Under the pieces are notes generated by a model. That model did not search any database. It saw only the letters and a list, made by a program, of their open reading frames with translations, and was not told where the DNA came from. A stretch of 64,000 nt of DNA, taken from NCBI GenBank assembly GCA_009773455.1, contig WSXU01000010.1:20740-84739 (forward strand), given 5' to 3'. How positions within the stretch are numbered: the first letter of the stretch is position 1; each line of letters opens with the position of its first letter. The translations under genes and the position numbers were made by a program. Positions 44,529-54,530 of the stretch are shown piece by piece. The DNA is from Bacteroidota bacterium (lineage in GTDB: Bacteria > Bacteroidota > Bacteroidia > Bacteroidales > Lentimicrobiaceae).

Positions 44529-45536
44529 ATGTCAAAAATTAAATTAGCTATCAACGGATTCGGAAGGATCGGCCGCAATGTTTTCAAACTTGCGCTTGAA
44601 AGAGACAATATTGAGGTTGTCGGAATCAATGACCTTACCAGTACCAAGACACTGGCTTACCTCCTCAAATATGATTCTACCCAGGGCCGTTTTGTTGGTA
44701 AAATTGAAAGCGATGAGACTTCCCTCATTATTAATGGTGTTAAATACCCGGTGACTGCCGAACGCAATCCGGCAAATATTCTGTGGGCTGTTACTCCCGA
44801 TGTGGTTGTTGAAGCTACCGGTATTTTCCGCTCCAAAGAGAGCCCCAAAGGCGGTTATGGCGACCACCTGAAAAACGGTGCAAAGAAAGTTATCCTGACA
44901 GTCCCTTCAAAAGATGCCATTGATCGTACCATTGTTCTTGGTGTAAACGATCATGACCTTAAAGATACTGACCAGTGCATCTCCAATGCATCATGCACCA
45001 CCAACTGTCTTGCTCCCGTAGCAAAGGTGCTCAACGATAAATTTGGTATCGAGAATGGTCTGATGACGACCATCCACTCCTATACCAATGATCAGACCAT
45101 TCTGGATGCCCCGCACAGCGACCTTCGCCGTGCCCGCTCAGCAGCTGTCTCCCAGATCCCGACCACTACCGGAGCTGCCAAGGCTGTTGGTATCGTTATT
45201 CCGGAGCTCAAAGGAAAACTTGATGGCCTGGCTGTGCGTGTTCCGACTCCGACCGGTTCGTTGGTTGACCTGGTGGTTAACCTGAAGGTTGAAGTGACCA
45301 AGGAGCAGATCAATGCTGCCATGAAGGAAGCTGCTGAAGGACCGATGAAAGGCATTCTTGAATATACCGAGGATGAAATCGTTTCTGTTGATATTATCCA
45401 CAATCCGGCTTCTTCAATCTTCGATGCCAAGAGTACGATGGTGAATGGCAGGACTGTAAAGGTTCTGTCATGGTATGACAATGAATGGGGCTATTCAGCC
45501 CGCGTTGTTGATCTTGCAGAGAAACTTTTCGCATAA
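44529..45536 (+). CDS. gap: Glyceraldehyde-3-phosphate dehydrogenase
   Basis: Glycolytic/gluconeogenic enzyme oxidising glyceraldehyde 3-phosphate with NAD. The 335-residue protein has the Rossmann start INGFGRIGRNVF, the active-site SNASCTTNCLAP with catalytic cysteine near residue 150, and C-terminal SWYDNEWGYSARV. The start at ATG 44529 (MSKIKLAING) is chosen over an upstream TTG at 44520. Monocistronic with its own promoter and terminator. Confidence 0.97.
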   Translation: MSKIKLAINGFGRIGRNVFKLALERDNIEVVGINDLTSTKTLAYLLKYDSTQGRFVGKIESDETSLIINGVKYPVTAERNPANILWAVTPDVVVEATGIFRSKESPKGGYGDHLKNGAKKVILTVPSKDAIDRTIVLGVNDHDLKDTDQCISNASCTTNCLAPVAKVLNDKFGIENGLMTTIHSYTNDQTILDAPHSDLRRARSAAVSQIPTTTGAAKAVGIVIPELKGKLDGLAVRVPTPTGSLVDLVVNLKVEVTKEQINAAMKEAAEGPMKGILEYTEDEIVSVDIIHNPASSIFDAKSTMVNGRTVKVLSWYDNEWGYSARVVDLAEKLFA

Positions 45537-45556
45537 AGAAGAACCTGTTCTGTTAA

Positions 45557-45590
45557 ATAAAAGGAGGCCGCCTGACAGTGGCCTCTTTTT
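45557..45590. terminator. Bidirectional terminator between gap and the T9SS cargo gene
   Basis: Arms AAAAGGAGGCC / GGCCTCTTTTT with a short loop, one mismatch, and T/A runs on both sides, between two convergent genes. Confidence 0.7.
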
Positions 45591-45599
45591 ATTTCCGGA

Positions 45600-48281
45600 C
45601 TATCGCAGGAGATGAACACTATCGGTCAGCGTTCTTTTTTGCAGCCTTTTATCTTCAGGTGACTCCGGTGAACCGATGACTTCATAAACATCGCAGGTGT
45701 AGAAATAAACGCCATCGGCACATTCTGTATTTGAGCGCTTGTCCTTGCCGTCCCAGTTGATCGCCGGATCGGACGATTCAAATACAAGCACACCCCAGCG
45801 GTTAAAAATCTGAATGTCAATTTTTTCAACCGAAGTGTATCCGGGATAAGGTGTAAACAGGTCGTTGAAAGAATCGCTGTTGGGCGTAAAAACATTCGGC
45901 AGCCTGTATCTCGGGCAGTTGTCGATGCTGACACAGACCTCATTGTATCTGGTGGTATCGGTATTTCCGTGGATATCTCCTGCTACAATAAAGAAACACC
46001 CCGCAATCGTCTGCTCTGGCTGGTACTCATAGGATGATACCGCAGATCCGAACGTGCCGAGCAGTATATGAGGGTTGCCTTTCCGGTACAGATAATATTT
46101 ATCGATATCGGGTGCACATGAGGCAGAAATGTCATTCCAGCTGAAAAGGAGTGTCCGTTCATCGCAGTTCAGTTCAACAATCAGCTCAGGCGGACAGGGT
46201 GCTACATTGTCGATGGGCATGGCGCAGCTTTCCTGCGAAAGGTTGTAGATGGGATCTATATATCCCGGTGTGCCATACGTTCCTGTTGTTTTTACCCTGT
46301 AACAGTATTCTGTGTCATTGATCAGCGCAGTGTCGGTATAAACCGGGATTTGGGCCGTCCCGATACTGTCAAATACTTCCGTAGATGGATTTTTCCTGTA
46401 AATTGTATAGGTCTCATTAACCCAGGGAACTTTGGTGATGATGGAAATTTTTATTTTCTCATCCGAAGGTATCAACCTGATGAAAACGGAAGATGCAGGA
46501 ACTGAAAATCCGATACTGAAAACATTACCGGGCGTATTATTGATAAATTCAATGGAGTAAGTCCAGGCTGTATCCCTGGTGTTAAGTCCGTTATCAGTAA
46601 ACGTGGTGTCGTTCAGATCATTGAATTCGGCAATCTGCTGCTTAACGGCATTTGTAAATCCTTCACTGCGGAAAAGCCTGTAAATAAAAGGACCGGGTGT
46701 CTGGATAAAATCAATTTCAGTGGGTTTTGACCAGGCCACATCAATACTTCCGTTGTCAACAGATGTTGAATTTATGCTGACATTGGTCAGTACGGGCATG
46801 TCTTTTTTCAGGCTGGCACAAAACTCTTCCGATGCGATACTTTCTGCCCCATCTTCGAACCAGGCTGTAACAATATAGCAGTATCCAATTCCTCTGACCA
46901 GGCCAATTCCATCGTTGTCATCGGTATAAGCCGTAATGGCAGCGCCGGTAGTGGTAGCGATCAGGCTGTAGCCGGTCTCAGGAGGTACACCTGTCTGGCA
47001 GGTTCCCGGTGAAAAACCCGAGGAGCCGGCCCGCCGGTAGATTCTGTATCCTTTGGCTTCTGTACATTCATGCTGATCCCAGCTGAGAATCATACTGTTG
47101 CCCAAAGGCACAGCCATTGGATTGGTAACAGCTGAAGCAATTACTGTAATGTTGACCGTTTGTAAATCGAACAGTTGAACAGGGGATCCGTTGTCAATGG
47201 CTTTGAAATAGACCTGGTAAGGCTGTTTTCTGATGTGGGCACAAACGGTGGCCCATGTGAGGGTCTGACTTACATGACCAACAGAATCATCAGGTTGTTC
47301 AAAAACCGCCGGACTGACAGGAAGCAGCAATGGCCCTCCATCTGCGGTCAGAGTTATTCTGTTGTTATCAGCATCGCTGGCCTGCACAAACAGGTTGAGG
47401 GTATCACCGGCGATAACACAGGTGTCTGACGCTACTTCGATCACCGGAGGTGTATTGTTGCAGCTTGTAATATTAACCTGCATATCACGTGTAACATAAC
47501 CGATCCTGACCCCATAGCGGTATTCTTCAATGATAAAGGCGAAATTGTATTCCCCCTGAATGGTAGGATTTTCCCACAAGATGTCGCCGGTAAGCGGATT
47601 TATGGTGAAGCTCCCCGGATTCTGGGAATCTACCTCGCTGGGTAGTTTGTAGCCGAGAATATCCAGACCGCCGGCTCCTTTGCAATTGACCAGTTTGTAT
47701 GCCAGGCTGTCGCCATTCGGATCGTAGGCACCTGCATTGTGCAGATAAGGAACTCCAACGCACCCGTTATCGATTGGTGGAAGCAACAACACAGGAGAAC
47801 TGTTGTTCCCAAGGAAGGGGTTCACCACGAGCAGGGTTTCGATATAAAGGGGAACGTCAACGGAGTTGGGAATGTTCTGAATGCCCAGATTTCTGTTGGG
47901 GTCTTCGAGCCAGATGTGATAGGTTGAAGCTGAGGCATAGGTATGAATTCCCCTGTAGATATTCAGCCTGATTTCTGCAGAAATATTCTCTCCGACATGC
48001 TCGCAGTAGATGCCGGCAGGTGTCTGACCGCCTTCGCCGTTGACCCGTCTGAGCTCATTGCTCTCTCCATCGCCCCAGTTGATGGTTAACTCGCAACGGT
48101 CGGCCGCACTGGGCGCGAAAGTGTAGGTGGTAATGGTAACTTCATAGGTCAGTCCTGAGATATGCCGGTATGTTATTTCACCTGCACGCTGATGCGTAGC
48201 CAGGGCCGAAAACCCCGGAACAAGAAGGATCAGCATCAGCAAATAACGGAAGACAACAGCATTTATTTTCTTTGACAGGAT
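45600..48281 (-). CDS. Large secreted protein with gliding-motility/T9SS type B C-terminus
   Basis: An 893-residue exported protein. I start at MILSKKINAVVF (48281) because the signal peptide (ending GFSALA) follows at once; frames to 48335 or 48371 add an odd N-terminal tail. N-terminal residues show a PKD/cadherin-like stretch (THQRAGEITYRHISG), then several Fn3-like modules, and a C-terminal domain LPNVFTPNSDSFNDLFTPY followed by IFNRWGVLVFES and DGVYFYTCDV. The last part is the family signature of T9SS type B sorting domains (gliding motility-associated C-terminal domain), though only about 85 residues. It implies that the cell has a type IX secretion system. Cysteine pairs occur across the body. 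Confidence 0.85.
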   Translation of the reverse strand: MLSKKINAVVFRYLLMLILLVPGFSALATHQRAGEITYRHISGLTYEVTITTYTFAPSAADRCELTINWGDGESNELRRVNGEGGQTPAGIYCEHVGENISAEIRLNIYRGIHTYASASTYHIWLEDPNRNLGIQNIPNSVDVPLYIETLLVVNPFLGNNSSPVLLLPPIDNGCVGVPYLHNAGAYDPNGDSLAYKLVNCKGAGGLDILGYKLPSEVDSQNPGSFTINPLTGDILWENPTIQGEYNFAFIIEEYRYGVRIGYVTRDMQVNITSCNNTPPVIEVASDTCVIAGDTLNLFVQASDADNNRITLTADGGPLLLPVSPAVFEQPDDSVGHVSQTLTWATVCAHIRKQPYQVYFKAIDNGSPVQLFDLQTVNITVIASAVTNPMAVPLGNSMILSWDQHECTEAKGYRIYRRAGSSGFSPGTCQTGVPPETGYSLIATTTGAAITAYTDDNDGIGLVRGIGYCYIVTAWFEDGAESIASEEFCASLKKDMPVLTNVSINSTSVDNGSIDVAWSKPTEIDFIQTPGPFIYRLFRSEGFTNAVKQQIAEFNDLNDTTFTDNGLNTRDTAWTYSIEFINNTPGNVFSIGFSVPASSVFIRLIPSDEKIKISIITKVPWVNETYTIYRKNPSTEVFDSIGTAQIPVYTDTALINDTEYCYRVKTTGTYGTPGYIDPIYNLSQESCAMPIDNVAPCPPELIVELNCDERTLLFSWNDISASCAPDIDKYYLYRKGNPHILLGTFGSAVSSYEYQPEQTIAGCFFIVAGDIHGNTDTTRYNEVCVSIDNCPRYRLPNVFTPNSDSFNDLFTPYPGYTSVEKIDIQIFNRWGVLVFESSDPAINWDGKDKRSNTECADGVYFYTCDVYEVIGSPESPEDKRLQKRTLTDSVHLLR

Positions 48282-48506
48282 CATGAGCAGGAAAAGTAAA
48301 ACCTTTGGAAGTTGGAGCAACCCAAAATTAGTCATTTTTGCCTTTGAAGTCATCTCTGGCCGCAAAAACAATACCGCATTTATTTTTCCGGAAGAAAATC
48401 ATGACTTCACTGATCGCGTAAATAATCATTGCTCAGGAAATGCTTTACATTGATCCCGGTTCATACCGGATATCAGAGGGACTATCGAACGCATTTGTAA
48501 TTTACT

Positions 48507-48514
48507 TAACTTTG
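48507..48514 (+). promoter_or_regulatory. Candidate -7 box of spoT
   Basis: TAACTTTG, 35 bases before the ATG at 48550. No strong -33 element at the right distance. Confidence 0.35.
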
Positions 48515-48549
48515 TTCATTGATTTTATTTACATTATAGCTGGTTCTGC

Positions 48550-50784
48550 ATGTATGTTATTAACCCGGAGCAGGAACGCAGGGAGATTCTGAAGCGATAC
48601 CGTGAACTTCTGAATGCCTGGAACAGAGGCACTGAAGAACGGAATCACCGGATGGTCAGGAAGGCATTCAACCTTGCTGTTACTGCTCACAAGGATATGC
48701 GCCGCAAAAGTGGTGAGCCCTATATTTATCATCCCATTGAAGTAGCCCGGATTGTAGCTACTGAAATCGGCCTTGGGGAAACTTCCATTGTTTGTGCCCT
48801 GCTTCATGATGTTGTTGAAGATACCAACTACACCATCGAAGACATCCGGCAAATGTTTGGTGATAAGGTTGCCAGGATTATCGACGGTCTGACCAAGATC
48901 AAAGAGCAGCTTGACCATACTGTAGCTTCGGCTCAGGCCGAAAATTTCCGGAAAATGATTCTCACCCTGTCGGATGATGTCAGAGTGATTCTGATCAAAC
49001 TTGCCGACAGGCTTCACAACATGCGCACGCTTGACGCGATGACCATGGAGAAGCGCCTGAAAATTGCGTCGGAAACCATCTTTTTCTTTGCTCCGCTGGC
49101 TCACCGGCTAGGATTGTACGCCATAAAAAGTGAACTCGAAGACCTTGCCCTGAAGTACACCGAACCTGAGGTTTATTCCTCTATTTCAAAGAAACTGGAG
49201 GAAACGGCCGTTTCGAGAACCCAGTTCATCAATTCCTTTATATACCCCATAAAGAAAGCCCTGCTTGAAAACGGACTTGTTTTCGATATTTCGGGCCGCG
49301 AAAAGTCAGTTTATTCCATCTGGAATAAAATGAAGTCGAAGCACGTGCCTTTTGAAGAGGTTTATGACCTTTTTGCCGTAAGAATAGTCATTGACACCAA
49401 CTTCGAAAATGAAAAATACCAATGCTGGCAGGCTTATTCCATAGTTACCGATTTTTATAGCCCGAAACAAAACCGGTTGCGCGACTGGGTCTCATCGCCC
49501 AAAGCAAATGGTTATGAATCGCTGCATACCACTGTAATGAGCCAATCGGGTCAATGGGTCGAGGTTCAGATCAGAACCAAGAGAATGGATGAGATTGCTG
49601 ATAAGGGATATGCCGCTCACTGGAAATATAAAGAGAAAACCAACAGCGACAGTGGACTTGACCGTTGGCTGAACAAAATCAAGGAGCTTTTGCAATCGCC
49701 GGATTCCAATGCATTGACTTTTCTGGATGATTTCAAACTCAATCTTTTTGCCGATGAGATTCTTGTTTTCACGCCGAAGGGGGAAGAAAAGACGCTGCCT
49801 TCGAATTCAACCGCCCTTGATTTTGCTTACAATATTCATTCAGAAATAGGCAATCACTGTATCGGCGCTAAAGTCAACCACCGGCTTGTGGCACTGAATT
49901 ATCCCCTGAAAAGCGGGGATCAGATTGAGATCATAACATCAAAGAAACAGACACCCCGCGATGAATGGCTTGATTTTGTTGTGACGGCCAGGGCCAAATC
50001 ATTTATCAAGGATGCCCTGAAGGAACAACGCAAGAAATATGCTGAAGATGGTAAATCCAAACTTGAAAGCTATTTCAGGGAGCTTAAAATGGAGATGAAC
50101 CGTACCAATCTTCTCAGGTTTCAGGAGTGCAACCACATCAATTCAAGTATTGACCTGTATTACAAGGTGGCCCTCGGAGAACTGGGGCTTAAGGAACTGA
50201 AAGAATGTGTGCAGCAGCACGACAAGAGCGGGTGGCTGAATATCATAACAAGGCCATTTTCCAGATCAAAGCCAAACATACCTCAAAAACTGGCCGACCA
50301 GGTGAAAAACAAATTTCCGGGCCAGGCGCTTAATGAGGGCAGTGGTGAGGTTGAGTACAGGATATCTGATTGTTGTAATCCGATTCCCGGTGATGATGTC
50401 ATCGGATTTATGGCCCAGGAAGGCAGTATCTGGATTCACCGGACAAATTGTTCAGAAGCGATACAGCTGATGTCGAAATACGGAAACCGCATCGTGAAGA
50501 CAAACTGGTCGAACAGGGAAGCGGTAACCTACCTCAGTGGGATACGGTTGGCCGGTTTCGACAAGCAGGGCCTGATCAATGAAATCATCAAGGTTATTTC
50601 TGAACAGATGAGCCTGAACATAAGGTCGTTTCACATCGATTCCACCGGCGAGGTATACGAAGCAACCATCCTGCTCCTGGTGCATGATACCGATGACCTT
50701 AACCGTCTGATGAGAGAACTGAAGAAAGTCAAAGGCATCAGCAATGTTTACCGGATCAGCAGGCTATCTGAAGCAAGCCGTTAG
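48550..50784 (+). CDS. spoT: RelA/SpoT-family (p)ppGpp synthetase/hydrolase
   Basis: Bifunctional stringent-response enzyme, 744 residues. The hydrolase HD domain is intact (H61, H86-D87 in LLHDVVEDTNYT), so ppGpp breakdown is likely retained. The synthetase domain has SGREKSVYSIWNKM and the RIVIDTNFEN region, followed by TGS at about 400-460 (FTPKGEEKTLPSNSTALDFA), a helical and zinc-finger-like region (CCNPIPGDDVIGF), and a C-terminal ACT domain. Length fits full-length Rsh proteins. Upstream gene is divergent; fur-like and purA follow. Confidence 0.95.
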   Translation: MYVINPEQERREILKRYRELLNAWNRGTEERNHRMVRKAFNLAVTAHKDMRRKSGEPYIYHPIEVARIVATEIGLGETSIVCALLHDVVEDTNYTIEDIRQMFGDKVARIIDGLTKIKEQLDHTVASAQAENFRKMILTLSDDVRVILIKLADRLHNMRTLDAMTMEKRLKIASETIFFFAPLAHRLGLYAIKSELEDLALKYTEPEVYSSISKKLEETAVSRTQFINSFIYPIKKALLENGLVFDISGREKSVYSIWNKMKSKHVPFEEVYDLFAVRIVIDTNFENEKYQCWQAYSIVTDFYSPKQNRLRDWVSSPKANGYESLHTTVMSQSGQWVEVQIRTKRMDEIADKGYAAHWKYKEKTNSDSGLDRWLNKIKELLQSPDSNALTFLDDFKLNLFADEILVFTPKGEEKTLPSNSTALDFAYNIHSEIGNHCIGAKVNHRLVALNYPLKSGDQIEIITSKKQTPRDEWLDFVVTARAKSFIKDALKEQRKKYAEDGKSKLESYFRELKMEMNRTNLLRFQECNHINSSIDLYYKVALGELGLKELKECVQQHDKSGWLNIITRPFSRSKPNIPQKLADQVKNKFPGQALNEGSGEVEYRISDCCNPIPGDDVIGFMAQEGSIWIHRTNCSEAIQLMSKYGNRIVKTNWSNREAVTYLSGIRLAGFDKQGLINEIIKVISEQMSLNIRSFHIDSTGEVYEATILLLVHDTDDLNRLMRELKKVKGISNVYRISRLSEASR

Positions 50785-50979
50785 CGGAAAAGTATCTGTT
50801 TTATTCATTAAAAAAAACCTGCTGCAAAGCCGGATTTATTTTTATTTATACCAAATAGGGATAACGATTTTTTTTCTACTTTTATGCACATATTTGTACG
50901 TCTGTTAATGGACGGTATTTACAGTGGATTATTCCTGTATATTAAACATTATCAGGCGGATATAACTAATATTTGAGCC

Positions 50980-51480
50980 ATGAGGGATAACGACAGATTA
51001 AATTTCGATACAGTAAAAGGTATTTTTACCGAATATCTTGAAAGTCACGGGCACCGGAAAACGCCGGAAAGGTATACCATTCTGCGGGAAATCTATGCTA
51101 CCGATGGCCATTTCGACATCGAAACCCTGTACATTCAGATGAAGAACAACAAATACAGGGTAAGCCGGGCTACTTTGTATAATACGATTGAGCTGCTGCA
51201 GAACTGCAACCTGGTTACCAAACACCAGTTTGGCAATAACTGTTCCCAGTTCGAGCGCTCATTCAAGTTCAAACAGCATGATCATTTCATCAATATTGAA
51301 GATGGGGCTGTACTTGAATTTTGTGATCCACGTCTTCAGGAGATCCAGTCGTCGGTTGAGAAACTGCTGGGTGTAACCATCACCAATCATTCGCTGACCT
51401 TTTACGGATATATCAACAAGCCAGGGAATACTGCCATAAAGAGTGATACTGATACAATAGCAGAAAAAGTCAAAGTCTGA
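50980..51480 (+). CDS. Fur-family transcription regulator lacking the structural-zinc cysteines
   Basis: A 166-residue Fur-like repressor. The winged helix is clear ([20 protein letters not shown], then [15 protein letters not shown]), and regulatory-metal ligands appear in HFDIETLY and HDHF (100-103). The structural-zinc cysteines that follow HDHx in classic Fur (HDHLICLDC) are replaced: here [10 protein letters not shown]. The only cysteines are C76, C88 and C115. Such proteins exist in Bacteroidota next to purA. It may sense iron, zinc or manganese; which one cannot be told. Confidence 0.85.
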   Translation: MRDNDRLNFDTVKGIFTEYLESHGHRKTPERYTILREIYATDGHFDIETLYIQMKNNKYRVSRATLYNTIELLQNCNLVTKHQFGNNCSQFERSFKFKQHDHFINIEDGAVLEFCDPRLQEIQSSVEKLLGVTITNHSLTFYGYINKPGNTAIKSDTDTIAEKVKV

Positions 51481-51636
51481 TCACTGCACCCTGATTCCTG
51501 TTTTTTATTCTTCCTGTTCTCCGGATTCTTACTAACATTGCAGCAGCGCTGCCGGAAGGGCAACAACAATAGAGATTTAAGGTTAGATTAATGCAGGCGT
51601 TTTCTAATCAAACCATTAACCAGTAATCAATATCAA

Positions 51637-52932
51637 ATGAAAGTTGACGTTTTGCTTGGCCTCCAGTGGGGTGATGAAGGAAAAGGGAAGATAACAGATG
51701 TGCTTACACCGGAATATGATATCATCGCAAGGTTTCAGGGTGGCCCCAATGCGGGTCACACGCTTGAATTCAACGGGATGAAACATGTTTTACATACCAT
51801 TCCTTCCGGTATATTTCATCCGGATAAAATCAATGTCATCGGAAACGGGGTCATCATTGATCCCCGCATACTGGCGAGGGAAATTGCCAGTCTTCGCGAA
51901 AGGGGAGCCGCACCGGAAAAGAATCTTTTTATCTCAAAACGTGCCCATCTGATCCTGCCAACCCATCGCTTAATTGATAATGTTTTTGAGGCTTCGAAGG
52001 GAAAAGCGAAAATTGGTTCCACTTTAAAAGGGATTGGCCCGGCCTATACCGATAAAGTCGCACGACATGGACTCAGGATCGGCGACATTTCACTCAAAGA
52101 CTTTAAAGAACGTTATGATCTGCTGAAATCGGAACATTTCAGGATCATTAACTCTTACAACCCACCTGAAGAACTGCTGAAAGTAGAAGGACTGGCGTTT
52201 GAAGCATATGAAAAGCTCTGGTTCGAAGGATTGGAATATATTTCTGACATCCGGCTCATCGACAGTGAGATATTCATCAACAAAAGCATACAGGAAGGAA
52301 AGAGAATCCTGGCTGAAGGTGCCCAGGGCACCATGCTTGATATTGATTTCGGGACTTACCCTTTTGTTACCTCTTCAAGTACCATCAGTGCCGGTGTTTG
52401 TTCCGGACTGGGTATATCGCCAAACAATGTCGGAAAAGTCTTTGGTGTATTCAAAGCTTATTGTACCAGGGTTGGAAGCGGGCCATTTCCCACGGAGTTG
52501 CTGAATGAAACCGGAGATAAGCTCAGGGAAAACGGAAAGGAATTCGGGTCAACAACAGGTCGTCCGAGACGATGCGGTTGGATTGACCTTCCTGCCCTTC
52601 ATTATGCCGTGATGCTCAACGGGGTAACGGATTTGGTTATGATGAAAGCCGACGTGATGGATGATTTTGAAAATATCGGAGTTTGTACCAAATACAGGGT
52701 GGGTGATGTTGTGTATGATTTCCCCGGGTATGAAACCCTCAACCAGGATATAGAACCGATCATTAAAGACATTCCCGGATGGAAAAGCCCGCTGAATGAT
52801 TACACTGTATGGGACCGCCTTCCTGAGAAATTCAGGCATTATGTCAGATTTATAGAAAAGTCGCTTAATCTGCCCATTTCTGTTATTTCAGTAGGCCCAC
52901 GACGTGACCAGACCATCGTACGTCTGGTTTAA
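51637..52932 (+). CDS. purA: Adenylosuccinate synthetase
   Basis: Joins IMP and aspartate with GTP in AMP synthesis. The 431-residue protein has the P-loop WGDEGKGKITD (about 11-21), GGPNAGHTLEF, the catalytic His in that segment, GIGPAYTDKVARHGLRIGD, and the C-terminal SVGPRRDQTIV. Length normal. It lies 156 bp after the fur-like gene and 20 bp before ccmB, so the haem-export genes may share its transcript. Confidence 0.97.
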   Translation: MKVDVLLGLQWGDEGKGKITDVLTPEYDIIARFQGGPNAGHTLEFNGMKHVLHTIPSGIFHPDKINVIGNGVIIDPRILAREIASLRERGAAPEKNLFISKRAHLILPTHRLIDNVFEASKGKAKIGSTLKGIGPAYTDKVARHGLRIGDISLKDFKERYDLLKSEHFRIINSYNPPEELLKVEGLAFEAYEKLWFEGLEYISDIRLIDSEIFINKSIQEGKRILAEGAQGTMLDIDFGTYPFVTSSSTISAGVCSGLGISPNNVGKVFGVFKAYCTRVGSGPFPTELLNETGDKLRENGKEFGSTTGRPRRCGWIDLPALHYAVMLNGVTDLVMMKADVMDDFENIGVCTKYRVGDVVYDFPGYETLNQDIEPIIKDIPGWKSPLNDYTVWDRLPEKFRHYVRFIEKSLNLPISVISVGPRRDQTIVRLV

Positions 52933-52952
52933 CCGAAAAAATACCTGATGAT

Positions 52953-53609
52953 TTGAAAGAAATTAACGAGCTTGTACGTAAGGATTTCCTGCTGGAACTC
53001 AGGCAGAAATATGCCATCAACGGCATTCTTCTTTATGTGGTTTCAACCATTTTCGTTGTACAGCTCTGCCTGGGACGGGTAATTGATGAAAATACATGGA
53101 TTGCCCTTTTCTGGATCATCCTGCTTTTCGCGGCTTTCAATGCAGTGTCAAAAAGTTTTGTTCAGGAAAGCGCGGCACGCAGGCTGTATTACTATATGCT
53201 GGCACCGGCTGTATCGGTGGTATTATCGAAAATGATCTATAATTCAATGCTCATGCTTATTCTTGGTTTGCTGAGCCTGCTGGTCTTTATTGTATTCATG
53301 GGATTCCCCGAATTTAACCTGGCCTTGTTTCTGCCTTCATTTACCCTGGGTTGTATCGGGATTTCCGGTGCATTGACCATGGTTTCCGCCATTGCCTCTC
53401 GCAGCGGTAACAACGCTGCACTGATGGCGATACTGGGGTTTCCGGTTGTTGTCCCGCTCTTGCTGTTGCTGGTGAATGCCTCGAGACTTTCGCTGAAAGC
53501 CATGGTTCCGGTAACGGATATTGTAAAAAGCATCTCAGGATTATTTCTGATTGATGTCGTTGTTGTTGTTCTTGCAGTCATTCTCTTTCCATATCTCTGG
53601 AGAGACTAA
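52953..53609 (+). CDS. ccmB: Haem exporter membrane subunit CcmB
   Basis: Membrane subunit of the CcmABC haem-chaperone transporter used in cytochrome c maturation. The 218-residue protein has six hydrophobic segments and the KDFLLELRQKYAINGILLY start, LGRVIDENTW, and GFPVVVPLLLLLV motifs typical of CcmB. TTG (52953) is the best start, since no ATG or GTG lies upstream in frame before purA ends. No ccmA is adjacent in the window, so the ATPase must be elsewhere. Confidence 0.88.
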   Translation: MKEINELVRKDFLLELRQKYAINGILLYVVSTIFVVQLCLGRVIDENTWIALFWIILLFAAFNAVSKSFVQESAARRLYYYMLAPAVSVVLSKMIYNSMLMLILGLLSLLVFIVFMGFPEFNLALFLPSFTLGCIGISGALTMVSAIASRSGNNAALMAILGFPVVVPLLLLLVNASRLSLKAMVPVTDIVKSISGLFLIDVVVVVLAVILFPYLWRD

Positions 53610-53618
53610 ACAAAATTA

Positions 53619-54296
53619 ATGCTTATGATAAAAGGACTTTGGTGGAAGTTAACCGGCCTCGGATTAATTCTTTATTCTATTGTTGCCGGACAGATGATTG
53701 AGGTGCCGGAACTCCCGGTGATCCATCAGACCATACGCAATCTGTTTTATCATGTTTGCATGTGGTTTGCAATGTTCACCATGTTTGGCACATCACTGGT
53801 TTACAGTATAAAATACCTTACAGGAAATAAGCCCGGGAACGATATCATGGCTTCCGAGTCGGTTTATAACGGCATTTTTTTCGGGATTCTCGGTCTGATT
53901 ACCGGAATGATCTGGGCGAAATTCACCTGGGGTGATTTCTGGACCAACGATCCACAGCTTAATGGCGCAGCAGTGAGCATGATGGCCTACCTGGCCTATG
54001 CGGTCCTTCGCAGCTCAATTGACGAGAAAGCAATGCGTGCCAGGGTTTCGGCAGTGTACAATATCTTTGCCTTTATGCTGCTGGTCATCTTCCTGGGTGT
54101 GTTGCCACGTCTGGCTGATAGTTCCCTGCATCCCGGCAAGGGTGGAAACACTTCTACCATGCAAGGGCTTGACCTTACCATGCGGTTGGTTTTTTACCCT
54201 GCTGTGATCGGATGGATTATCGTGGCTTTCTGGATTCTACAGATCAGGGCCCGAAAACGCAGATTAGTACAAAATGTTAACCAAATAAATAAGTAA
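53619..54296 (+). CDS. ccmC: Haem-handling membrane protein CcmC
   Basis: CcmC binds haem and passes it to CcmE. The 225-residue protein shows six membrane helices, H45 and H171 as likely haem ligands (FYHVCMWF and SSLHPGKG), and the tryptophan-rich signature KFTWGDFWTND (101-111), the WWD region of the haem-handling family. Ten bases after ccmB. The WGxFW core fits CcmC rather than CcmF, as does the short length. Confidence 0.93.
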   Translation: MLMIKGLWWKLTGLGLILYSIVAGQMIEVPELPVIHQTIRNLFYHVCMWFAMFTMFGTSLVYSIKYLTGNKPGNDIMASESVYNGIFFGILGLITGMIWAKFTWGDFWTNDPQLNGAAVSMMAYLAYAVLRSSIDEKAMRARVSAVYNIFAFMLLVIFLGVLPRLADSSLHPGKGGNTSTMQGLDLTMRLVFYPAVIGWIIVAFWILQIRARKRRLVQNVNQINK

Positions 54297-54297
54297 A

Positions 54298-54444
54298 ATG
54301 GTTGGAGAAGATAAATATCTGGTGGTAGCCATGGTTATGGGTATCATTTTTATTGGACTGGGAATATACCTTTACCTGATTGACAGGAAAATTTCCCGGA
54401 TTGAACAAAAGCAAGATGAATTGGCTGGTTTAAACAAAAAGTAG
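54298..54444 (+). CDS. ccmD: CcmD-like small membrane protein
   Basis: A 48-residue ORF directly after ccmC (ATG 54298, TAG ending 54444). One membrane helix at about 8-27 (VVAMVMGIIFIGLGIYLYLI), then a charged, helical tail (DRKISRIEQKQDELAGLNKK). That is the usual CcmD shape, which stabilises CcmABC and frees holo-CcmE. Sequence identity in this family is too low for certainty; the assignment rests on size, topology and position between ccmC and ccmE. Confidence 0.7.
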   Translation: MVGEDKYLVVAMVMGIIFIGLGIYLYLIDRKISRIEQKQDELAGLNKK

Positions 54445-54530
54445 AAAGCTGTGTTACATAATTTTCGATTTGTATTCACAGATTGATTTATGTTTATTTT
54501 TGCATTTATAAACTACTTTGTTTCTGTCCG

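Noticed and set aside
45092..45481. Minus-strand ORF of 129 codons inside gap
   Set aside because: Antisense to highly conserved GAPDH coding sequence; typical GC-skew shadow.
48529..49104. Minus-strand ORF of 191 codons over the start of spoT
   Set aside because: Fully antisense to the conserved HD domain region of spoT; no independent support.
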